Source of the DNA: an uncultured Clostridia bacterium
GTDB lineage: Bacteria > Bacillota > Clostridia > TANB77 > CAG-465
Assembly: GCA_944388575.1 (NCBI GenBank)
Contig: CALXJF010000012.1
Coordinates: 1 to 39,670 of the forward strand
Direction: 5' to 3'
Length of the DNA stretch: 39,670 bases
The notes beneath the pieces were generated by a model, which saw nothing but the letters and a program-made list of their open reading frames with translations, searched no databases and was not told the origin of the DNA. This document shows, one piece after another, positions 27,179-35,850 of this stretch. Position numbers and translations under genes: made by a program. The first letter of the stretch is position 1. Each line of letters starts with the position of its first letter.

Positions 27179-27526
27179 CTATAATAAATATTTAAACTGA
27201 TTTAATCTGATACTTATATTTTTCAAGGTAAATTCAATTTTTCCAAGTAATAATAAAACCTGCAGGTAATGATCTACTCCTATTTTTGCAAAGGGTATTA
27301 GTAACTTAGCTAATATATTATTACTAGTATAAATATACTCATACAGATTACAGAAGTTTTGCAATTTTTGAGCATTATTATTAATATATTCAGTACATAT
27401 ATTGCTTGTTTTTTCCATCTTTTTAAAATAACACTCGATTCTTTTATCAGATAATTTTACATTACTTCTATTTATCTTCTTATAATAAGTTAACAACCGC
27501 TTATGTAGAAAAATTTCTCTTAACAT
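27179..27526 (-). CDS. Small helical protein downstream of addB, unknown
   Basis: Not recognised. A 115-residue, basic, probably all-helical protein (YYKKINRSNVKLSDKRIE, ICTEYINNNAQKLQNF) with a more hydrophobic C-terminal helix (YLQVLLLLGKIEFTL). I start at ATG 27526 because GGAGAG lies 7 nt upstream; the frame extends further into the addB coding region but has no site there. It lies 85 bp after addB on the same strand and before a strong terminator, so it is probably the last gene of the scpB-addB operon. It occupies a place where addA might be expected, but it is no helicase. Confidence 0.62.
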   Translation of the reverse strand: MLREIFLHKRLLTYYKKINRSNVKLSDKRIECYFKKMEKTSNICTEYINNNAQKLQNFCNLYEYIYTSNNILAKLLIPFAKIGVDHYLQVLLLLGKIEFTLKNISIRLNQFKYLL

Positions 27527-27611
27527 ATCATCACTCTCCAAAATATTAATCTGGTTATACAACATACTAATGAGAATAAGTATATCATATTTTTTATGTA
27601 TTGTAAACCTA

Positions 27612-30600
27612 CTAAAGATTACTTGTCTTTCTACAAATATTAATATATTTACAATATTTACAATAATCACACTTTTTATTAGGTCTAATTTTTACTGTTC
27701 CTTCCAGCATTTCGCTACCTATATTCTTTAATATATCCTTAATTTCCAATGATAACTCTTCAAATTCCTTATAATCTAAAGCTTTTTTACTTCCTTTACT
27801 TATTGATATTTTTGATATATCTAACATTCTATTTGTACTATCAGAAATCTTCTTATCCATTCTCTCTAAAATACTTATATCTTTTAAAAATATACCTTTA
27901 AGTCTTAAACTCTTTATAATTTCTGCTTTAATTTTATCTTCGCTATTTGTATAATCAGACAAGTTAATTAATTTATCTGATAGATTAAAGTAAACACACG
28001 CAGCAGGAATTACTTGCTTATTCTCCTTTTTTAAGTTATCTATTAATGCTGTTAAATATGTCATGAGTTGCAAAGATATTCCTTCTTTAATATCATCTAA
28101 TTCTAGGCTCCTACTAGAAGATTTATAATCTACTACTCTTATATATGAAGTATCTTCAGCTTGCAATATATCTACTCTGTCAATTTTACCTATAAGCTTC
28201 ATATACATATTATCGCTTACTTTTATTTCTATTGGAGTAAATAAACTTCCATCTTTAAATTCTATTTCATAACCTAAAGGTTCAAAATCGCTTTGCTTAA
28301 AACTTTTAGCAATAACTATAATAACATTTTTCATTGTATTAATAAGCTTTTGCCTCAAAATTGCAAATTTTATATTTTCTTGATGTTTTTTTAAACTAAA
28401 TTCTAATTCTTTATCAATTACCTCATATAGTTTTTTTAAATATTCTTCTTTTAAATCTTCATCTTCTTTTAAAATATGATAGTAAAATATATTATTTTTT
28501 AATAAATATTTAGAAAATTGCTCCAGTACATCATGCATAAATGTACCTGTATCTAAACTAGTTATTTCATAAGTAACTTTTGGATTTATATTTAAAGAAT
28601 ATTGCATAAAATATGAAAAAGGACATTTTTTATACAGCTCTAATCGAGAAACACTAGTAGTTAAAGAATTACCAAACAACATCTCAACACTTTCTTTAGA
28701 TAAGTTATCATCATTTTTAGTATAATGCAAGACCTCTCTATATTTATCTATACTATTAAATATTTTATATATAGATAATTCCTTTTCATTGATTTTTCCA
28801 TTAATACATGAAACTATTAATTCTTTAAATATCTGTTCTTTGGAATAAATATCAAACTCTTCATCTTCACTAGTTATATCTCCCACTACATCTATATCCA
28901 ACTGTTGTTTTATTAAAGTAATAAGACTTGAAGGTCTCAAAGATCTACCACTAGTATCTGAAGCTAGTATAAAAATATTTAATTCCTCCAAAACATTTGA
29001 AATGGCAGTATATATATTATACATTCCCATGTTTAGTCTAGATATACTATTTTCTTTAAATTCTATATTTTTATTACTTAATTTATCAAGTTCAAAATCC
29101 GAAAAAAATATATCTTCATTCACATTTTTAGGAAACTTATCCTCATTAACTTGAACAAAATATGCATATTTAGTAGGTCTACCTTTGGATACATTTATAT
29201 CTAAAACCTTTACATTATCAATAGATGGTGGAATTGATTTTATATAACAATCAGAAAGAGCAATTTTAAATATTTGATTGAAAGTCTTAATTTCAAGCTC
29301 TTCGTCAAAATATACCTTATTAATTGAACTAAATATCTCACAAATTTTCTCCCATACTTGAGAATCAAAATAATTATTTCCCTCAATATTTATAACTTTA
29401 TTTACTAAATTATCATAATTTTTAAATATATTATTCTTCAATAAATGATCATATATGGATTTAATTATATTAATTGTTGTATTTTTAGTAATTAATTCTT
29501 TTTCTATACTAAATATTTTTATTATTTCATTTCTTAAACAATTTAACATCTCTAAATTATAGACATGATTACTTTTATTATTATAGCTTAATTCCTTACT
29601 TAGACTTCTTTTCCCAAGGTTAAATTCACACACATAATTATCTAGTTCAGCTAATTTACTTTCATCTATATCATTAAGTCCTAACTTTAATATATTTAAA
29701 ACACTTTCATAATTAATATCTTTTATACAAATATCTAATAATTTAATAATATATTCTACTAATCTAGATTTTTCTATTTTTTGCTTAGTATCGATATAAT
29801 ATGGAATATTATACTCACTAAATATTCTTTTTAAGATAGATTGATATTCTTGTGTATTAGTAGTATATATAACAAAATCATTATATCTTGAGCCAGCTCT
29901 TATTTTCTTTGATATATCCCTTGCAATATGCCTTATTTCCTTATACATATCATTTTTTAAATATATATGTATTGAGTCATCTGCTTTTTTTAATGAAACA
30001 CTCTTATCAATACTAAATAAATTTTGAGACAAATACTTTATACTTTCTTTAGATTTTGAATAATTGTTATAAAATAAATTATTATTTACCGAAATATTAT
30101 TTTGATTACATATTCTTAACAGTTTTTTATATGTTTTATTTGACATTTCAAATATACTTTGAGTATTACCAGATTCAATATCTATAATTGAAGATATATC
30201 ACTATCAATAGATATTGTAATTAAAGCACCTGCTTTAATTAAATAATCAATAAATAACAATTCACTATTTGTAAAATTATTATATCCATCAAAAAAAATT
30301 CTTCTATTCTTAAAATTAAAATTTTCTCTATTACTTTCTATAAATAAGCTGATTTCATCAATACTATTAATAAATTTATTCTTTATAGTCTCATTATATT
30401 TTTCATATATCTTAAGTATTTCTATTAACTTTTCTTCAAGAATTTTATCACTAAATTTTACCTCTTTAAAATCTTTTATATTAATATTTTCTTTTTTAAA
30501 TATATCCATATAAATGTATAAATTATCTAAAAATCCTTGTTTTAAGCTAACTTTTGAAAACATATTAAATATATTAGAATTTTCTATTATTGTTTTAGCA

Positions 30601-30887
30601 AGTAATAATTTTTTATCAGTCTTTGATAATTTACTACTTTCAAAATTCAAGTTATTATTCTTTAATTGTTGCAATACGAATGAAGATATAGTAGTAATAT
30701 CTACACCTATTATTCCATCTAAGCCAAGTTCTTGCATAAATTCTTCTTCTGTTGTCAGTCTTGTTTGAGATGGAACAAAAAGTATATCATAAATTCCCTC
30801 ATCTATATCTTTTTTTATACAATTATATATATATCTACTTTTACCAGTTTTAGACTTTCCTAGTAAAATCTCCATTTCCACATTCAT
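27612..30887 (-). CDS. addB: ATP-dependent helicase/nuclease subunit B
   Basis: A 1091-residue AddB. The N-terminal P-loop GKSKTGKS (near residue 10) opens an inactivated helicase-like half used for Chi recognition. The C-terminal third is a RecB-type nuclease: VRVVDYKSSSRSLEL has the Asp and Lys of the active site, and an iron-sulfur cluster is indicated by YKKCPFSYF upstream plus CX2CX5C in CDYCKYCKYINIC at the end. With AddA it resects double-strand breaks for RecA. Very Ile-, Asn- and Lys-rich. It begins 13 bp after scpB ends, so the two are co-transcribed. The start is uncertain: ATG 30887 is only 0-1 nt from AGGTG, and GTG 30881 or ATG 30875 are alternatives. addA is not next to it. Confidence 0.9.
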   Translation of the reverse strand: MNVEMEILLGKSKTGKSRYIYNCIKKDIDEGIYDILFVPSQTRLTTEEEFMQELGLDGIIGVDITTISSFVLQQLKNNNLNFESSKLSKTDKKLLLAKTIIENSNIFNMFSKVSLKQGFLDNLYIYMDIFKKENINIKDFKEVKFSDKILEEKLIEILKIYEKYNETIKNKFINSIDEISLFIESNRENFNFKNRRIFFDGYNNFTNSELLFIDYLIKAGALITISIDSDISSIIDIESGNTQSIFEMSNKTYKKLLRICNQNNISVNNNLFYNNYSKSKESIKYLSQNLFSIDKSVSLKKADDSIHIYLKNDMYKEIRHIARDISKKIRAGSRYNDFVIYTTNTQEYQSILKRIFSEYNIPYYIDTKQKIEKSRLVEYIIKLLDICIKDINYESVLNILKLGLNDIDESKLAELDNYVCEFNLGKRSLSKELSYNNKSNHVYNLEMLNCLRNEIIKIFSIEKELITKNTTINIIKSIYDHLLKNNIFKNYDNLVNKVINIEGNNYFDSQVWEKICEIFSSINKVYFDEELEIKTFNQIFKIALSDCYIKSIPPSIDNVKVLDINVSKGRPTKYAYFVQVNEDKFPKNVNEDIFFSDFELDKLSNKNIEFKENSISRLNMGMYNIYTAISNVLEELNIFILASDTSGRSLRPSSLITLIKQQLDIDVVGDITSEDEEFDIYSKEQIFKELIVSCINGKINEKELSIYKIFNSIDKYREVLHYTKNDDNLSKESVEMLFGNSLTTSVSRLELYKKCPFSYFMQYSLNINPKVTYEITSLDTGTFMHDVLEQFSKYLLKNNIFYYHILKEDEDLKEEYLKKLYEVIDKELEFSLKKHQENIKFAILRQKLINTMKNVIIVIAKSFKQSDFEPLGYEIEFKDGSLFTPIEIKVSDNMYMKLIGKIDRVDILQAEDTSYIRVVDYKSSSRSLELDDIKEGISLQLMTYLTALIDNLKKENKQVIPAACVYFNLSDKLINLSDYTNSEDKIKAEIIKSLRLKGIFLKDISILERMDKKISDSTNRMLDISKISISKGSKKALDYKEFEELSLEIKDILKNIGSEMLEGTVKIRPNKKCDYCKYCKYINICRKTSNL

Positions 30888-30899
30888 CACCTAAAATAC

Positions 30900-31463
30900 T
30901 TAGTTATCTTTATTACTCTGACTTTCAAAATCAGTAACAAGCAATTGTTCATCTTTTATTCTAATATCTTCAAAATTTGGCAATTCTTCAATACTACTTA
31001 TACCACATGATTTTAAAAATTCACTTGTCACACTATATGCTGCTGGTCTACCAGGTAGATTAAGTCTTGCAACTTCTTCTATAAGTCCACATTCAAGCAG
31101 TCTACTCACAGAAAAATCACTATTTACTCCTCTAATTTTTTCAATTTCAGCTTTAGTTATCTTAGGATTATATGCAATAATACTAAGTGTTTCAAGCGCA
31201 GCACTTGATAAATTTTGTCTTTTAGTGTTTTCTACAAATTTATTAACGTATTCATAATATTTATTATTTGTAACAAGTTGATACTTATCATTTACAAATA
31301 TTAAATTAATTCCTGTTTTATTATTATACTTATCAGCTAAATTATATATTGCTTTTTTAACTTCTTCTTTTTCTACTTGTAATGTACTTGATAACTCATC
31401 TATTGAAATTTCCCTTCCAAGAGCAAAAAGAACTGCTTCTACTATATTTTCTAAATTTTCCAT
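30900..31463 (-). CDS. scpB: Segregation and condensation protein B
   Basis: A 187-residue ScpB of normal size with two winged-helix domains. Family marks are VEAVLFALGREIS at the N-terminus, SSAALETLSIIAYNPKITKAEIEKIRGVNSD in the second domain, and LNLPGRPAAYSVTSEFL. ScpB dimers bind ScpA and SMC in the condensin complex for chromosome organisation. scpA, usually just upstream, is not in the expected position. I start at ATG 31463, preceded by GAGGAAAG; five further codons upstream are in frame without a site. It is followed 13 bp later by addB. Confidence 0.95.
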   Translation of the reverse strand: MENLENIVEAVLFALGREISIDELSSTLQVEKEEVKKAIYNLADKYNNKTGINLIFVNDKYQLVTNNKYYEYVNKFVENTKRQNLSSAALETLSIIAYNPKITKAEIEKIRGVNSDFSVSRLLECGLIEEVARLNLPGRPAAYSVTSEFLKSCGISSIEELPNFEDIRIKDEQLLVTDFESQSNKDN

Positions 31464-31555
31464 GATAACTTTCCTCATTTCTAATACTACATATATATTA
31501 CTACAAAATACACTATTTTACAAGAAATTTTTCAAACTAATAATATAGCTATAAT

Positions 31556-31607
31556 AAAAAAAATAAATTACTTTAGTATTTATCTAATTAACTAAAGTAA
31601 TTTTTTT
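31556..31607 (-). terminator. Terminator of the acyl-CoA ligase gene
   Basis: AAATTACTTTAGT and ACTAAAGTAATTT form a 13-bp stem around a 13-nt loop, with T-runs on both strands, between the ligase stop and scpB. It separates scpB-addB from the upstream unit. Confidence 0.85.
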
Positions 31608-31616
31608 AATCCACAT

Positions 31617-33344
31617 TTATTTAGTCTTTTCTTTATCCTTATTCAACTCAACAAATCTTTTTATTTTCATTGTAGTTGTTTTTACAAATTTATCTTTCTT
31701 TATTTCAAGTTCTTTAACAGCCTTATATGAAACCATTGTTCTATTTATTGCTTTAATACCTTCCCAAATTTGTTTATATATTTCCTCATCGCTTGGTCTA
31801 TTATTTCTATATGTTTCTTCAATATAATCTTCATCCAAAGTAACCTTAACAGCTACAATTAGTTCATTTTTATGTTTAGGATCTTTTTTACCATAAGCCA
31901 TAGATTCCTCTACAAGTGGTATTTTATTTATTTCAAACTCTATTTCTTCTGGGAAAATATTTTTTCCATTTGAAGTCACAATTACATTTTTACTTCTACC
32001 AGAAATAACTAAATTACCTTGTAAGTCAAAATAACCTACATCTCCAGTATAAAACCAACCTTTACGTAATGCCTTCTTAGTTTCTTCCTCATCTTTATAA
32101 TAGCCCATCATAATATTATCACCCTTAGCTATTATTTCTCCAACATTGCTATTTTCGTCTTCATTTGCACTTAAGTCTATTCTTACTTCTACTCCATGAA
32201 CTGGTTTACCAACTGTACCAGCAACTCTATTATCAAAAGCAGTACCAGCAATTAAAGGTGAAGCTTCAGTAACACCATATCCCTGATAGAAATAAAATCC
32301 ATAAGATTCCATTTTTTTGATTAATCCTTTATCTACAGGAGCTGCACCACAAAAAATATGTTTTAATTTTCCACCAAAATTATCTTGAACTTTTTTAAAC
32401 ACTTGCCTTCTAAAATCAAGACCTATTTTACTAAGCCCCTCTGTTACTTTACTTACAGTTTTTATCATTCCTTCTTTTCCAGTTTCTTTTATAGCTTTTT
32501 CTATTTTTTTATTTATATTTTCAATTAAAGCTGGAACAGCAAAAAGACAATCAGGTTTTACCTCTTTCATATTTTTAGCCACATATTTTAATCCTTCACA
32601 TATAGCTATTTTAGCTCCACAACTTGTTCCATAAATATATACAAGTGAAAATTCATAAGTATGATGCATAGGAAGAACAGAAAGATATGTATAATCATGC
32701 ATTTTTGGAACTAAACAGTAACAAGCCACAGTATTAGCACATATATTTTTATGATTTAACATTACTCCTTTTGAAGCAGCTGTAGTACCAGAAGTAAATA
32801 ATAATATTTTAAATTCTTCTCTATCTATTTCCATATCTATATATTTTGTATTTCCAGTATCAACAAGTTCCTTACCTTCTTCGACTAATTTATCTAATGA
32901 ATATGACATATCATCACTTTCTTCTTTATTCATTTCAATATATATCATATTCTTTGGCAAATCTTTTCTTATCTCATCAATTAAATCTTTTTTTCTACTA
33001 GAATAAACTATACATTTAGATTCAGATCTTTGTAATAAATTTAAAATCTCATTAGCAGGAAGCTCTTTATCAAGTGGAACTATTATTCCAACTCCACAAA
33101 CAACTGCCATATATGTCATATACCATCTATAACTATTTTCTCCAATTACAGCAACCTTTTTATCCTTTAATTTTAATTTTTCTAGCATTACAGTTCCAAG
33201 TCCGTTTACATCTTCCTTAACTTTAGAATAAGTTATCTCTTGAAATTCTGGATGCTTACCATCTTTTTCTAAAAAAGCTACTCTATCCTTATACATATCA
33301 CATCTTATATTTATTATATCTTTTAAAGAATTCATTTCTTCCAT
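31617..33344 (-). CDS. AMP-forming acyl-CoA ligase / long-chain fatty acid CoA ligase-like
   Basis: A 575-residue ANL-superfamily enzyme. It shows the P-loop-like LLFTSGTTAASKGVMLNHKNI (about residue 190), YQGYGVTEASPLI (adenine binding), GWFYTGDVGYFD and the C-terminal hinge SGRSKNVIVTSNGKNIFPEEIE, with a lysine-rich end. It activates a carboxylic acid as acyl-AMP and most likely transfers it to CoA; the closest family look is long-chain acyl-CoA synthetase, but the acid cannot be read from sequence. No membrane segment. I start at ATG 33344, with GGGGTG 6 nt upstream. It follows the RpiB-like gene by 26 bp, so the two are probably co-transcribed. Confidence 0.9.
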   Translation of the reverse strand: MEEMNSLKDIINIRCDMYKDRVAFLEKDGKHPEFQEITYSKVKEDVNGLGTVMLEKLKLKDKKVAVIGENSYRWYMTYMAVVCGVGIIVPLDKELPANEILNLLQRSESKCIVYSSRKKDLIDEIRKDLPKNMIYIEMNKEESDDMSYSLDKLVEEGKELVDTGNTKYIDMEIDREEFKILLFTSGTTAASKGVMLNHKNICANTVACYCLVPKMHDYTYLSVLPMHHTYEFSLVYIYGTSCGAKIAICEGLKYVAKNMKEVKPDCLFAVPALIENINKKIEKAIKETGKEGMIKTVSKVTEGLSKIGLDFRRQVFKKVQDNFGGKLKHIFCGAAPVDKGLIKKMESYGFYFYQGYGVTEASPLIAGTAFDNRVAGTVGKPVHGVEVRIDLSANEDENSNVGEIIAKGDNIMMGYYKDEEETKKALRKGWFYTGDVGYFDLQGNLVISGRSKNVIVTSNGKNIFPEEIEFEINKIPLVEESMAYGKKDPKHKNELIVAVKVTLDEDYIEETYRNNRPSDEEIYKQIWEGIKAINRTMVSYKAVKELEIKKDKFVKTTTMKIKRFVELNKDKEKTK

Positions 33345-33370
33345 AAAATTCACCCCTTTAAATTACACCT

Positions 33371-34006
33371 TTATATTATATTCATTAAAAATTTAGCTAT
33401 TTCATCATCTTTACAATTTTTAAAGAAATATTCTTTAAATCTTTCTGAAGATATAGCTCCTTTTAATAATTCTCTATCTAGATTTTGTAAAATATCAATA
33501 AAACTAGTATGTGTAATCTTTTTTACCTCATCTAATATTTTTTTATTTCTTTGTTCTGGAACCGCTCTTTCTTTAGGATATCCTTTTCCTGCTTCTTCTG
33601 CAAAGAGTTGTTCAAATATATATTTTAAATTAAGTTCTGCTCCCCATCCAAATCCTTTAGCAAACGGAATTGCAATTGCATTTCCATTATTTATTTGAGA
33701 AAACATATACGCATCAGAAGGATCAACAATATGTCCACATAATACATTAGGAAATGCATTTAATGCAAGCATAGCTCCTTCACCAGTTCCACACCCAGTA
33801 ACTACAAAATCGACAGCTTTTGAATTTAATAAAATTGCTGCAAGAATACCTGCTTGTACATATGTAATACTATTCTTATCTTCATCTGAATACATTCCAT
33901 AATTAAAAACTGTAAATCCTTTCTTATCACAGACTTCTCTTAACGCATTATATATAATTTCATTTTTTGAAGCTTGACTATTTTCATTTATAAGAGCTAC
34001 TTTCAA
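33371..34006 (-). CDS. RpiB/LacA/LacB-family sugar-phosphate isomerase-like protein
   Basis: A 211-residue protein. The first 150 residues match the RpiB/LacAB fold: MKVALINENSQAS at the start, VDFVVTGCGTGEGAMLALN with the active-site Cys, and LCGHIVDPSDAYMFSQINNGNAIAIPF. The usual CGTGIG is here CGTGEG, and there is a C-terminal helical extension of about 60 residues, so it belongs to a divergent branch; substrate unknown, possibly a five- or six-carbon sugar phosphate. The start codon is TTG at 34006, with AGGAGG 9 nt upstream and no competing ATG in that position. It lies 26 bp before the acyl-CoA ligase-like gene, in the same direction. Confidence 0.82.
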   Translation of the reverse strand: MKVALINENSQASKNEIIYNALREVCDKKGFTVFNYGMYSDEDKNSITYVQAGILAAILLNSKAVDFVVTGCGTGEGAMLALNAFPNVLCGHIVDPSDAYMFSQINNGNAIAIPFAKGFGWGAELNLKYIFEQLFAEEAGKGYPKERAVPEQRNKKILDEVKKITHTSFIDILQNLDRELLKGAISSERFKEYFFKNCKDDEIAKFLMNII

Positions 34007-34098
34007 ACAAATCTACCTCCTACTTTTTTATATATTTTATCACACTAATTATTTAAATACAACAACAAAATAAAATTATATTTATTTTTTAGCTCAAT

Positions 34099-34127
34099 TT
34101 GACAGTTAACATAAAATGTGGTATAAT
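34099..34127 (+). promoter_or_regulatory. Full-consensus promoter of the basic membrane orphan
   Basis: TTGACA, 17 nt, TATAAT, with TGG before the -10. Every element is consensus, so this should be one of the strongest promoters in the window. Confidence 0.85.
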
Positions 34128-34163
34128 ATATAGTAGGAAAAATATATTTTAGGAGGTCATACT

Positions 34164-34586
34164 ATGACAAACGGAAAAAGAATTTCAAAAAAAATTATAA
34201 GAAGACGGATAATAAGCTTTGCAGCACTCCTTACTCTTGGAATACTTGCTATTTATGTACTACTCAACTTAATCCACATCGGATTATTACGAGTTGAATA
34301 TGCAGAGGCCTTATATCAAAGTGATACAACTTGGGCCAATATAGTGTTTAAGCAGCGTCAAGCAATTGGAAGTGGCTCAGGTATATTGACAACACTGTAT
34401 AACTTACCTTCGATTTTAAAGATTCTATCTTTGATTTTATCATTGAGTGTACTGGGGACTGTTTCTCATATATTCTATGATATTTATAAGATGAGTCAAA
34501 AAAGGAAAAGGAGGTTAAGAAGGATAGCAAGAAAAGCTCATAAAATAGCATATAAAAGAGCTCAATATCCGAAAAGATCCTGGTGA
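34164..34586 (+). CDS. Small basic two-helix membrane protein, unknown
   Basis: Not recognised. A 140-residue, strongly basic protein. A basic N-terminus (KRISKKIIRRR) leads to a first membrane helix (about residues 17-38); a polar loop with IVFKQRQAIGSGSG follows; a second helix (about 83-108) leads to a tail of about 30 residues with many Arg and Lys (KRKRRLRRIARKAHKI). Both ends are expected in the cytoplasm, and the tail could bind nucleic acid or acidic lipids. AGGAGG is 7 nt before the ATG, the promoter is full consensus and a terminator overlaps the stop. The line 34321-34380 has 27 of 60 G+C, while 33421-33480 next door has 13. It interrupts a series of minus-strand core genes, so it looks acquired. 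Confidence 0.72.
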   Translation: MTNGKRISKKIIRRRIISFAALLTLGILAIYVLLNLIHIGLLRVEYAEALYQSDTTWANIVFKQRQAIGSGSGILTTLYNLPSILKILSLILSLSVLGTVSHIFYDIYKMSQKRKRRLRRIARKAHKIAYKRAQYPKRSW

Positions 34587-34603
34587 CTAACCAGGGTCTT
34601 TAA
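34574..34603 (+). terminator. Terminator overlapping the stop of the basic membrane orphan
   Basis: AAGATCCTGG and CCAGGGTCTT form a 10-bp stem (one G-T pair); the TGA stop codon lies in the loop. A short T-run follows. Confidence 0.7.
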
Positions 34604-34606
34604 TTA

Positions 34607-35089
34607 TTAACTTTTATGCCAATCTTCTACATCATCAGGACTTTCTTCTTGTTTTTCTTTTTGATTTGCTACAGTATTTTTTACAGCTTGTTTTGGATTT
34701 TCCATAGATTTATTTATGAAATTATTAGCTTTTTCTACAACATCTGGTACTAAATCTATTAACTTATCAACAGGACTAGTTCCATTTAAAGTCATTAATC
34801 TTGTAGTTCCATCTTTTACTACCAAAAAAGCCATTGGAGAAATATGAACCCCAGCACCACTACCACCACCAAAAGGAAGTTTGGCATTTTCTGAAAATTT
34901 ATTTAATTTATTTGTATTAAATTCACTACCTCCTGCTGCAAAACCAAAACATACTTTTGAAACAGGTATTATAACAGTTCCATCTGGTGCAGTTAACATA
35001 TCACCTACTATAGTATTTACATCTACCATATTTTCAAGTGAAGTCATAGCTGTCATCATTAAGTTTTCTATTGGATGTTGTTCTGCCAT
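34607..35089 (-). CDS. ytfJ: Sporulation protein YtfJ (GerW family)
   Basis: A 160-residue protein of typical length. Family marks are HPIENLMMTAMTSLENMVDVNTIVGD, GTVIIPVSKVCFGFAAGGSEF, the glycine-rich LPFGGGSGAGVHISPMAFLVV, and a C-terminal helical part with a charged tail. YtfJ is a conserved forespore protein needed for proper germination in Bacillus; its biochemical role is not known. AGGTGG lies 9 nt before the ATG. Its first 56 bp overlap the end of the DUF2953 gene, its usual partner, so translation is probably coupled. Confidence 0.95.
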   Translation of the reverse strand: MAEQHPIENLMMTAMTSLENMVDVNTIVGDMLTAPDGTVIIPVSKVCFGFAAGGSEFNTNKLNKFSENAKLPFGGGSGAGVHISPMAFLVVKDGTTRLMTLNGTSPVDKLIDLVPDVVEKANNFINKSMENPKQAVKNTVANQKEKQEESPDDVEDWHKS

Positions 35090-35702
35090 CTTTATTTACC
35101 ACCTTTCTAAACCTAATTATTATTTTTATAATTACAATTATAGTATTAACTAAATTCACTCTAATTATACTATCAACTTTTATATTAAATATTTTATTAG
35201 AAATATAGGTTATATAATTTGTTTTATTAAAATTAATTTTATCGGAGTTTTTAGCAAAATACATATTAATAATTGCATTTAAAAAGGAAATAATATATGC
35301 ATTATATAGTACATCTTTAAAATTTATACCTATGTTTAAATCTATCTTTTCAAAAAAAATATTATTATTAATGCATTTTATATCTTTATAATTTAATAAT
35401 GCATTATCAATTTTTTTAAAATTTAAAAAATCAAGCAAAAATTTATATATCATATCAAATACATTTTTTCTACTCGTACTCTCCTCTTTTAAATTTGAGT
35501 TTTGCTTATTCTTCATTTCTAACTTTTTTATTTTAATAAAATAAAGAATATATATATTAACATAGTTTAATGTATTTAATTGATCTTTATTACTTTCATT
35601 CAAATCTGTATTTACTTCATATTTTACTTCTAGCCTTATTGGTATTATTAATATTAAGAATAATATTAATAACAATCCTATAAAAATATATAAAAATACC
35701 AT
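35034..35702 (-). CDS. DUF2953 family membrane protein (YtfI-like)
   Basis: A 222-residue protein with an N-terminal membrane segment (about residues 1-22), a variable Asn- and Lys-rich middle, and a hydrophobic stretch near residues 135-150; it ends with basic residues (IIRFRKVVNKDGR). DUF2953 proteins are encoded next to ytfJ across spore-forming Firmicutes, and the position here, overlapping ytfJ by 56 bp, is the main support because the sequence itself is divergent. Role unknown, presumably in sporulation. I start at ATG 35702, 6 nt after AGGTG; an in-frame GTG at 35711 is less likely. Confidence 0.78.
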   Translation of the reverse strand: MVFLYIFIGLLLILFLILIIPIRLEVKYEVNTDLNESNKDQLNTLNYVNIYILYFIKIKKLEMKNKQNSNLKEESTSRKNVFDMIYKFLLDFLNFKKIDNALLNYKDIKCINNNIFFEKIDLNIGINFKDVLYNAYIISFLNAIINMYFAKNSDKINFNKTNYITYISNKIFNIKVDSIIRVNLVNTIIVIIKIIIRFRKVVNKDGRTTSNRKLNDDSYDFT

Positions 35703-35786
35703 ATATATCACCTATTTTTATTATTTTCATATATTTTATTTTTAAACCTTTTATGTATTTTTTATTTAAATATTTCACAAAATATG

Positions 35787-35815
35787 TTGTTTTTTGTAAA
35801 ATATTAGTATATAAT
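35787..35815 (+). promoter_or_regulatory. Promoter of the Spo0A-C gene
   Basis: TTGTTT, 17 nt, TATAAT, about 35 bp before the ATG. Confidence 0.65.
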
Positions 35816-35850
35816 ACAACATATAACGTAGTGTTTAAAGGAGCAAACTT

